Assembly (NCBI GenBank): GCA_016647705.1
Contig: CM028330.1
Coordinates: 52,316,897-52,380,896 of the forward strand
Direction of reading: 5' to 3'
DNA length: 64,000 nt
From: Eucommia ulmoides
Lineage: Eukaryota; Streptophyta; Magnoliopsida; Garryales; Eucommiaceae
Shown here one piece after another: positions 1 through 10,400 of this stretch (position 1 is the stretch's first letter; each line of letters opens with the position of its first letter). Below the pieces are notes generated by a model that did no database searches, had not been told where the DNA came from, and saw only the letters and a list, made by a program, of their open reading frames with translations. A program made the position numbers and the translations under genes.

Positions 1-562
1 ATACGTGACTGTTTTTAAGAGACTTTGCATGTGACTGTTTTTAATAGACTTTATATGTATTTTCAGTCTCCTTCTTTTTCCACTCTCATTCTCCATTCTC
101 CTTCCTGCCTGTAGAAAACAAAACGGGGTTGGACTCACTCTCAAAAGACACCTTAAAAGAGGAGAATTGCCCTAGACTTTATATATAGCTCACAATCAAG
201 TAACATAAGCGATGTGGAATTCAACACGCCCCTTCACGCGCAGGTTGGACTTTGACAAACTACTGCGAATGGATATCGGGGGCTCAACATCAGTGTGGGA
301 TTCAACACTGCCCAAATACTTAGAAGTCTAAAATATAGATATATCATAATATATATACAAGTTTTTTTATAAAACGTTTATGAAGGGAACGCGACCTAAA
401 AGGAAAGGGCAATACAAAGACAAGCATGCTAAAAATGCAATAAACGGTTAAGAATTTGGTTACTTACAATTTCAGTAGACAACTTTACTACCTCGAAACT
501 CTTTATCTCGAGTATATATCTATGGAATAGTTATGGAACCAAACTCTTGAAACTATCACATA
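1..562. other. AT-rich non-coding sequence, probably intronic
   Basis: No exon, RNA gene or clear repeat is visible. Two similar stretches containing ATTCAACAC lie near 211-227 and 291-308. If the SLC35F-like gene continues off the left edge, this and the following bases up to 1472 are part of its fifth intron. No match to the expected next exon was seen on either strand. Confidence 0.4.
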
Positions 563-978
563 GGGAAAATTATATCTTCGGTCCCCAAAGTATGCGGCAT
601 GGGCGTTTATGTGAATCATGGGGCCTATGATGTGAATCATGGGGCCTATGGTTCGTCAAATTGCACATTTAATCTTTCATTTGTTTCAATCCCGCAAAAT
701 AAAAAAACGTTATTAATGATTTTGGAAGAAAAATGAGTCTTGCTCAACACGTGGTCTATAATAGAGATATTTTTGTCATTTCATTATCCTAATGAGACGT
801 TTTCTCCTAACAACGATTCGTCTAAAGAATGAAAGAGAAAAAGTTGAATCATTGTTAGGAAAAAACGTCTTAACTTTAGTAGAGTTTAGCAGAGTTCCAA
901 TCATGTGAAACTTGACGGATCAAATGTGCAATTGGCGAATCTCAAGTTCCACATAGATACGACCAAAAATAATTTTCC
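563..978. repeat. Non-autonomous inverted-repeat element, copy 1
   Basis: The stretch opens with GGGAAAATTATATC and closes with the near-complement AATAATTTTCC. Its body shares clear blocks with 29085-29607: a bounded 'gatttggtccc'-type start, ATGATTTTGGA(T/A)GAAAAATGAG, an AACACGTG block, and a matching tail. Two dispersed copies with matching ends indicate a MITE-like DNA element. Family and target duplication are not resolved. Confidence 0.6.
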
Positions 979-1179
979 TCCTCGATTGTCAGAGAGAGAG
1001 AGAAAGAGGATACATCTGACACACGCTAACGATCAATCCAAACACAGCAACCATCGAAACCACTTCAATACGATCTCTCTGCTTAACACAAAATTCCTGC
1101 TTTGGACAAAGAAATATGAAGATTAATGAAGCAAACAACTAACAAGAGAAAATTTTCTCGGATTTCAATTCTGTTACAA

Positions 1180-1265
1180 GTTCCTGGGAACAAAAACAGA
1201 AATATGGGAACAGTAGCACTAAAGAAATGCTACCTTTGTGTTTCTGTTCCCAGAAAACTTGGAAC
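1180..1265. repeat. Imperfect 37-bp inverted repeat (hairpin)
   Basis: Arms at about 1180-1216 and 1229-1265 are near complements (GTTCCTGGGAACAAAAACAG against its complement) and enclose a short loop flanked by GTAGC/GCTAC. The same CTGTTTCTGTTCC core makes the hairpin at 12920-12981. It could be a small foldback element; no coding content. Confidence 0.6.
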
Positions 1266-1472
1266 AGAAAAAAAAAATCTCTCTCTTCTGTTCTCGTAAA
1301 CTTGTTCTAGAAAAGAAGGAACATAGCAGTTTTCTTATGTTCTGAGTTTTCTAAGAACAAAAACAAAAAAACAGCGGCTGTAACATGGTTGAGTAGCAAC
1401 CTAGTCAACAAGTTGAAACTCCTTTAATATCAAATTATTTCTAGAAGATAGAATTATAACGGGCTTACAAAC

Positions 1473-4400
1473 CTCGCCGACATTGCTCATTGCAAAAAAT
1501 AGAGTACCCACAATCACAAGAGAATCACCCAGAATCGGTTTTGATCCACCTGAAATAAAACCATTCTTTACTTGTAATTATTTGCTTAAAAAAAAAAAAA
1601 CAGAACAGACAGACAAGACTTCAGTACCGTTTGTTTTGCATTTAAAAAAATAATAATTTTAAGAAATTAACGGACTAAAGCTTAGTTTGGTACCCAATGG
1701 CTTTTAAAAAGGATCTATTGCAAATGAGTTGTTAAAAAGAAATAATTGAAAAGAAACAGTGAGTTATTGCAAAAAAATAGCTATTGAAAAGAAGAATTGT
1801 TTGGTAAAGTATCATTGTAAAAAGTAAAAATATTAAAATACTATTAAATTACTCAAATGTCAAATAGAGATCTATTATATTTATTTATTTATTTTCACCT
1901 AATACTAACTAAAGTATAAAAACAACACACATTTAAATGATTAATATTAAATAGTTTAAATTATACAAATAAAAATATCTGACATTTTGAAAGAAAAAAA
2001 AAATTATTAAATCAAAAAATAAATATCTTATATCTTACAAATAAAAAAAATATCAATCAATTAAAAAGTTATATATTATTTGGTAATAAGATAATAAGGT
2101 TACATATTATTTCGTAATAAGATAATAGAAATAAGGGCAATTTTATCATACAAAATATCATTTAGAAAAACTTCTTTTCACTTTTAAAAAAACACTTTTG
2201 GCTTTCAAAAGTAGCCCAAAAAAGGAGAAATCAACCTGTTTAAAAAAAAAAATTGAATATCGAACACATTAAGGAGAATCACCTACAAAAGGGGGGGGGG
2301 GCTCTTCACTCAAATTTTCTCAACCATTTATGAAATTTGATAGACTACCAATTAGGTATATCTATGCACGACGCAAGAAAGGAAAGTTAATAATTACCTT
2401 GATTTAAGGAAGATTTTGGAAAAATTGTTTAGGTTATATTAGCCTTATAGGGAGGAGTTTTATATGGTAACATATAGGCAATAAAAAGGGTACAAGCGAG
2501 TGTGTATGGGATATCCAGATTTATTTTGTATTGAGCTTTAGCTTTAGGAGAGAACTAGGTCTCTCGAACTACGGGGGTGTTTGATTGTTCCATTTGATTT
2601 CAATAAAACATATATCCCTTCCCTCTCAACTTGTTATTTTTGTCATTTCTAGATCTAGGGTTTATCAGTTGGTATCAGAGCAGGTGTTGGGCCTTTGGTG
2701 ACAAGGATGGATGCTAGGGTTGAAACAATAAAAGAAATCGTGAACAGAGTGCAGGAGGAATTAGGAGCAAAAAAAAAAGGAGATGATGAAAATACCTAAC
2801 CTGGAGCAAGGGTTCGCAGCATTGGCTGGAAAAATCGACCAGCTCCTGAAACCTCAGAAGGAAACAGCGTGAGAAAGAGGAGCCCAGAGCTAGAATTGAG
2901 TCGACGGCGAGATCTGGGCGATCAAGGAGCGTGAACGACGTCGAGATGCAGCTGGACGTCGTGCGAAGACACCGGAGCAAGCAAGCAACGCTGTCGATGG
3001 CAGCCATGGCAAGGACTGGGCATCGACCGCATGATAGGACCTCCGACCTAGAAGAATTGAGCTCTTCTCCTTCAATGGAGAGAACCCCGACGATTGGATA
3101 CTAAAGGTGGAGAGATATTTTGCCTTGCACCGCTTAACCAATATAGAGAAGCTAGAGACGGCCATCATCAACTTTGAAGGAGAAACCCTGGTCTGGTTTG
3201 GATGGGAGAATAAGAGAAGGCCATTCTTGAGTTGGGAGGAACTCAAATTGCAGCTCCTATTGAGGTTCTGATCTCTCCCCAATGACTCAAGGTATGAGGA
3301 ATTTTTTGCTCTTAGGCAAAGTGGATCCGTGAGGGACTATCGAAGAAGGTTTGAGCAACTGGCCTCAACGTTAGAAGACATTTCTGAACAGGTGTTGGGG
3401 TCTACATTCATAAATAGGCTAAGGAGTGACATGCGAGCTGAGTTGAAGGTATTAGGCCCAAATGGGCTTCAAAGTGCTATGGACTTGGCAATGAAAATTG
3501 AAGCTAAAAATTTAGAGCTTAAAGGTAGTTGGGGCTGGTTATTCACGTGGGCCTAGGTACTCTAATTACCCACCCACTAGAACTCCGGCGAGACGAAGCA
3601 TTACGATAGTGGAGACCACGGTTCCAACTTCCAACAAAGGCTTACGAAGGAGGAGGATTTCGAAGATTAACGGAGGCAGAATTGCAATATAAGCGAGATC
3701 GCGGCCTTTGTTATAAATGTGACGAAAATTTTTCACTAGGACATCATTGCAAGAAGCGAGAACTAGAAGTGGCTTTGCTCCAAGAATATGAAGCGGAGAC
3801 ACAAGCAGCGGAAGATGAGGGTCAAGAAGAGGAACAGGAGGCCAAGCTTGTGGAGGAAGCAGAAAATCAAGTGGTAAAGATGTCCTTAAATTCAGTTGTG
3901 GGACTTACCTCGCCCAAAACGCTCAAACTGGCGAGCGAGATTAGTAACCAGAAGGTGGTTGTACTTTTTGATAGTGGGGCATCACATAAATTTATCTCCA
4001 ACGAGCTTGTATCAGTCTTGAAACTTCCCATCACTAATACAGAACCTTACGGGTGATTTTGGGAACAGGCTCAACCACCAAAACTCAAGGGATATGCCGA
4101 CGAGTGGGCCTAATTTTACAAGGGGTGGAGATAGTAGAGGACTTTCTACCTCTGGATTTGGGGAGGGCTGACGTCATCCTAAGAATTCAATGGTTGGAGA
4201 CTTTGGGGGTGGCCCACATCAATTGGAAAACTCACTCTATGAAATTTAATGTGGGAAATACACCAGTAAGCTTACAAGGGGATCCCTCTCTGCACAAAAC
4301 ACAGGTATCACTCAAAGCCATGTTTCGCACCATTAGACATGAAGGATGTGGGTATGTAGTGGAGCTTGGCACTGTAGGGGTTGCCAAAGAAAGAGAAGGT

Positions 4401-7400
4401 TGCTATTCTGATAGACCAATTAGTTAGTAAGGGGTTGAGAAGGTTCTAGTCTTCTCTAAATTAGTTGTTAGTTTGTTAGAGAGTTGTTTGTTAGAGGAGT
4501 TTGTTAGAGTGTTTGTTAGTTTTAAGTGAATAAATAGCAGGTAAGGGCTTGGGGTAGAAGAGATCAGAAATTTGGGCAAAAGAATTGGGAGAGACTAGGC
4601 TCTCGAAATCCTAGAACCAATTTACTATTTCCTGTATTTCCATTTTATATTTTGATTAATTCCAGTTTAGTTCATCTAAATTTCACTATACCTTTCATTT
4701 TCTCTATTCCAATTGTTGAGAATTATCAAATTGTTGAGAGTGATCTATCAAATTGGTATCAGAGCAGTAACTATTCTGGGATAAAATGAAAGGAAAGAGG
4801 ATTGCAGCATTGGAGGAGAGAATGAACCTTGTCTGTAAAAATATTGACTCTATGTATATTGAAGTTCAGAAAATTGGTGGGTTGGAGAAGAAAGTTGGGA
4901 GCTTAGAGAAAACAATGGATCTTATGATAGAGAAGATCGATCAATTGGTGCAAAGGAACCGCACGAGTTCTTCATCGGAGAATGTGGAGAAGTAGAGGCA
5001 GCCAGAGATTAGGGAGTCGTATACTTGGAAGAAGTTCGTGGCTATCCGTCAAAAGACCACTGTCAACGATTACCAGGAATGATTTCAGATCTTGGCGTCG
5101 AAGTTGCAGGGATTGTCGGACGAAGAACTCGAGAGCACCTATTTCCATGGTCTCAATTCATCGCTTAGGGTTGAGCTTCGACTATTGCAACCGAAGAACA
5201 TGAAGGAGATGAAAGAAGAAAGCCTAAGAATAGAGAATAAAAAAATGGGTATTAAAGGCCACACAGGTCGGGTCGGGATCCAACAGATCGTGGAACAGGC
5301 AATTGGGTTCAGATCCGGGTTTGGGTTCAATTTATATGAGCCCTAGGTTGTTATCGGAACGAAGTTACGCAGTGATAACAAGACGAGTTTCGATCGATTT
5401 CTCACCACCACCGACGGCGACTACCATTCGCATGACGACGCAAGCACCGAACGATTTCGCACCACCATCGACGATGACAACCATTCGCACTGAACCAACG
5501 CAGAAGAAGTTCGTGTCGGAAAAGAATTCAGCGACACGAAAATCATTCCACTATCAGCGATGCACCGACAACGAGCATCAGAATCACCGCGAGAAGCGTC
5601 TCTGCTACCGATTTGAGGAAAAATATTCTTCGGGCCTTGTGTGTAAGAAGGGTGGTTTGGATGATTTTTGCTCAATCAAAGATGGACCGAGGAAAATGAT
5701 GGATTTGTTTCCTAAGTGGAGATCTAAGGGAGGTGTTCATTCTCATCTGATTTCTTGAGTTCAAAAAGACAAGAGTAGGGTCACTTTATGCCCCAAAATG
5801 AAATCATGATGACAATGTTTCCAATACTCTAACAACTTATTGAACCATATCTTGTTTATGCATATCTCAAGAGTTGGAACGATTTTGATCCAGTACTTTT
5901 CACCTTGAGGACAAGGAGAGAGTCCGAGGGGGCAGTATTGATAGACCAATTAGTTAGTAAAGGGTTGAGAAGGTTCTAGTCTTCTCTAGATTAGTTGTTA
6001 GTTTGTTAGAGAGTTGCTTGTTAGAAGAGTTTGTTAGGGTGTTTGTTAGTTTGAAGTGAATAAATAGCAGATAAGGGCTTGGGGTAGAAGAGATCAGAAA
6101 TTTAGGGAAAAGAATTGAGAGAGACTAGGCTCTCGAAATTCTAGAACCAATTTACTGTTTCCTGTATTTTCATTTTATATTTTGATTAATTCTAGTTCAG
6201 TTCATCTAAATTTCACTATACCTTTCATTTTCTCTATTCTAATTGTTGAGAGTGATCTATCATATTCCTCATGAAATCCACGCAGTATTGGAAAATTCCA
6301 AGGAAGTGTTTGAAATGCCTATGGAATTACCATTTTTTTTTGTGGAAATGAGCATGCCATAACCTTAAAGAAAGGAACCTCACCTATCAGCATACGCCCT
6401 TACCGATATCCCCAGGCACAAAAAGAGGAGATTGAGCGGTAAGTATGGGAGATGTTGGCGGCCAAGATTATACAGCCCAGTGTGAGCTCATTTTCAAGCC
6501 CGGTTTTACTAGTAAAAAAGAAATACGGGAGCTGAAGATTCTATGTGGACTATTGTGCCCTGAACAAGGAGACAGTGGCAGACAAATTTCCCATACTAGT
6601 AATCGACGAGTTGTTGGATGAGTTACATGGAACGACGGAGTTCTCCAAACTTGACTTGAATTTTAAGTACCATCAGATCTGAGTACGACCTGAGGATGTT
6701 CCCAAGACGGCTTTTAGAACTCATGAAGGTCATTACGAGTTCTTGGTCATGCCGTTTGGGCTAACTAATGCACCCGCAACATTTCAAGCACTCGTGAATC
6801 AGGTTTTTCGTCCATACCTTCAAAATTTTGTGTTAGTATTTTTTGATGATATCTTAGTGTACAGCCATAGAATGGCGGAACATGCACACCACTTGGCGGT
6901 GGTCTTACAGTTTCTCGCCAAGCACCGGCTATGTGCAAACCACAAGAAGTGCTCATTTGCTTGTACCCATTTGGAATATTTGGGATACGTTATATCAGGA
7001 GATGGCTTAGAGGTGAACAATTCCAAAATACAAACCATGCTCAAGTGGCCAGTACCGCACTCAATTCGAGAGTTGCGAGGCTTTCTGGTATTTACGGGGT
7101 ATTACCATAAGTTTGTCAAGAGGTATGGGCCGATTGCGTGGCCTCTTACAGAGCAATTGAACAAAGACCGCTTCAGGTGGAATACGGTAGCTATGGAGGC
7201 ATTTGAGGCACTTAAAAAAGTTATGACCATGGTTCATGTTTTAGCCCTTCCAGACTTCACCAAGCCATTTGTCATTGAGACTGACGCATCTGGGTATGGG
7301 TTAGGTGCCGTTTTGATGCAAGAATAACGACTTGTGGCTTACTATAGCCAAGTGCTAGGGCAACGGGCGAAGCTGCATTCGATTTATGAAAAAGAATTAA

Positions 7401-10400
7401 TGGCTATTGTCTTTGCCATTTAGAAATGGCGGCCATACCTGCTTGGGAAGAAATTCCTAGTTTGTATTGATCAACAGAGTTTAAAGCACTTATTAGAGCA
7501 GCAAATCGTGGCACCGGAAAGATGGATGGCTAAGCTACTGGGATATAACTTTGAAATTCAATATAAACCAGGTGCGAGCAACAAGGTGGTTGACGCATTG
7601 TCAAGAGTGCTACCTCTTCCGGAGTTAAACCAACTTGTTGGCATACAATGGTTAGATTGGGAGACAATGCAACGAGAAATTGATAGAGATGAATTTTTAA
7701 CGAAAGTTAAGGGAGACTTGTAACAGGGAAGAAAGCGAGCTACATGATTTTCCTTAGAAAATGATCCGGTTTGCTACAAGGGGCGTCTGATGTTGCCCAA
7801 AAATTCCACCTTGCTACCCTTTATTTTGAAGGAGTATCACTCGTCTCCTATAGGTGGCCATTCTGGGGAAGAACGTACTTATAAGAGAATAGTTGCTGAT
7901 TTTTTTTGGATAGGCATACGTGGGGCCGTTTCCAAGTGGGTGCAACAGTGTGATGTGTGTCAAAGAAACAAATCTATGTCCATGTCGCCGGTAGGGTTGC
8001 TACAGCCCCTGGCTTTACCTAACCAAGTATGAGAGGATTTAACCATAGATTTTATAGAAAAGCTGCCCAAATCAGAAAGTATGGATATGATACTAGTGTT
8101 GGTTGACAGATTGATCAAATATGCCCACTTTTTGCTCTTGAAACACCCATTTACAGCTCGGACAATGGCAAAGTTATTCCTTCGAGAAATCGTGCACCTG
8201 CATGGGATACCTAACACTATCATTTTTGATCGCGACAAAGTCTTTCTAAGTCATTTTTGGAAAGAATTATTTCGCCTACAAGGATCAGAGTTGCGTCGTA
8301 GTACAACTTATTATCCTCAAACGGACGGGCAATTTGAAGTGATGAATCGCTGCTTAGAGATATATTTACGATGTTATGTCTCAATGAAACCACGAATTTG
8401 GTGTAAATGGTTAGCCTAGCGGAATACTGGTATAATACCACGTATCATAACACCATTAATTTTACTCCTTTCAAAGCACTCTATGGGCAGGATCCGCCAC
8501 CCCACATCCGTTACAAAACAAGGAGTACTTTGGTCTCTTCAGTAGAGCAACTCTTGGAAGATCGCGACACCCAGTTAGACAAGCTCAAAATGCATCTCTT
8601 GCGTGCTCAGCAGAAGATGAAGTCCATGGTTGGTGCTAAGCAACGAGATGAAGCATTTGAGGTGGGGGAGAAAGTTTTCGTGAAGTTACGACCTTATTGA
8701 CAGAAATCCTTGGCAACACGACGCAACGAAAAACTCGCTCCACGTTTCTATGGACTATTCGAATTTTTGGCTCGTGTAGGCACAATGGCGTACCAGTTGA
8801 CCTTACCTCCCAACTTATCCATCCACCCAATCTTTCATGTATCCCAGCTTCGCCGAGCCCATGGGGTAACCAATTATTCTCTTCTCTTGCCAACACAATT
8901 TTCGCCTGACCTGGAATTGTTAGTAAAGCCTGCTGAAGTTCTTGGAGAATCTGGACACTGATGGTACTACTCTTGTTGAAGTTCTGGTCCGATGGAAAGA
9001 TTTGCCACAGTTTGAGACCACTTGAGAGAAGTTTGAAACCATTCAGCAACAGTTTCCTCAGTTTCCCCTAGAGGACAAGGTGAAAGTTTGGGCGGCAGGT
9101 AATGATAAACCACCAATTAGGTACACCTATGCACGGCGCAAGAAAAGAAACGACGCAAGAAAGGAAAGTTAATAATTACCTTGATTTAAGGAGGGTTTTG
9201 GAAAAGTTGTTTAGATAAGAATAGGAAAATTATATTAGCTTTATAGAGAAGAATTTTATGTGGTAACATGCAGGCAATAAAAGGGGCACAATGGAGTGTG
9301 TATGGAATATCTAGAATTATTTTGTATTGAGCTTTGACTCTGGGAGAGAACCAGATCTCTCGAATTACTTGGGTGTTTGATTGTTCCCTTTGATTTCAAT
9401 AAAACACATATCCCTTCCTTCTCAACTTATTATTTTCGTCATTTCTAGATTTAGGGTTCATCAAAATTCTGTGGATTAAAAGATTTTTTATATTGATATT
9501 ATTAAGATATTATCTCTACTGTACTTATATTTTTCGCTTTCGCTTTCGCTTTTAAATAGAAGTGCTTTATTGTTCAATTAACTTTTTTTATTAAAAAAAA
9601 AAATAACAAACCCGTTGCCAAACTGTGCCTGAATACACTTAGTGTTTGGTGCATGAAATTGAGGCCATGGAATTAGAATTCAAAATGATCGTATGTAAAT
9701 ATTTAGATTTTTACATGCCATGATTTCTAATTCTGATTTTAGGGCTCAAATTCCATGCAACCAAACGTGACCTTAACGGCATGTTTGGTTAGATGGAATC
9801 GAGGGCGGAATGGAATCGCATTCTGCCCTCGATTCCTATTCCGTTATTTGGTTCTCCAATGGAATCATTTTTGTGATTCTATTGGAATGAAATTGGATGA
9901 AATGGGATTCCATTTGAGATGAGATAGAATGAGATTCCAACTCAATGGAATCAATATCTTAAATTACATGATAACCCTTGTAATTAAGCCTTTGAAAATT
10001 GAGAACAAAAACAGAAATTAGAGAACATAAATTGAAATTAGAGAACAGAAAATTGTGAATAGAAATAGAAAATTGAGAACAAAAAATTGAGAACAGGACT
10101 AGAAAATTGAGAACAGAAACTGAAAATTGAGAATAGAAACTGAAAATTAAGAACATAAACCGAAAATTGAGAACAAAAACAGAAAATTAGATAACAGGAA
10201 ATTGAGAACATAAACTAAAAATTGAGAACCAATACATAAAATTAGAGAACAGAAAATTAAGAACAAAAACAGAAAATTGAGAACAAAAACAGAAAATTGA
10301 GAACAAAAACTGAAAATTGAGAACATAAACTGAAAATTGAGAACAAAAATATAAAATTAGAGAATTGAAACAGAAAATTGAGAACAAAAATATAAAATTA

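Larger units (their letters stand above)
4409..6262 (+). mobile_element. Short non-autonomous Ty3/gypsy-related LTR element nested in the outer one
   Basis: This is a 1.85-kb element with LTRs at 4409-4750 and 5939-6262, flanked by the 5-bp duplication TATTC (4404-4408 and 6263-6267). A tRNA-Met primer site (TGGTATCAGAGC, 4754-4765) and a purine tract (GAGGGGGCAGTA, about 5926-5937) lie inside the LTRs. The internal 1.2 kb holds only gag-like remnants, with a coiled-coil start near 4.8 kb and a knuckle-like stretch near 5.6 kb. No pol is present, so it depended on another element. The LTRs differ at about 5% by eye, so it is younger than its host element. It is broken. Confidence 0.92.
2338..9463 (+). 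mobile_element. Ty3/gypsy LTR retrotransposon (chromovirus-like), broken, in intron 4 of the SLC35F-like gene
   Basis: This is a fossil LTR element with both LTRs, flanked by the 5-bp duplication AAATT (2333-2337 and 9464-9468). Parts in order: 5' LTR, an initiator-Met-tRNA primer site, gag (about 2.7-3.9 kb, with a CCHC knuckle near 3710-3750), protease (about 3.95 kb, DSGAS), reverse transcriptase (about 6.4-6.9 kb), RNase H (about 7.2-7.5 kb), integrase (about 7.8-8.5 kb), a C-terminal chromodomain-like stretch near 8.97-9.09 kb, and 3' LTR. A second LTR element is inserted at 4409-6262. Many coding breaks (at least ten) make it inactive. The LTRs differ at roughly one base in eight by eye, so it is old. 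It is antisense to the host gene. Confidence 0.93.

Noticed and set aside
1-1472. Search for the sixth exon of the SLC35F-like gene
   Set aside because: No stretch on the minus strand resembles the expected continuation after MSNVGE; the exon is presumed to lie outside the window.
2714-3282. 97- and 130-codon frames on the minus strand
   Set aside because: Antisense shadows of the gag region of the Ty3/gypsy element.
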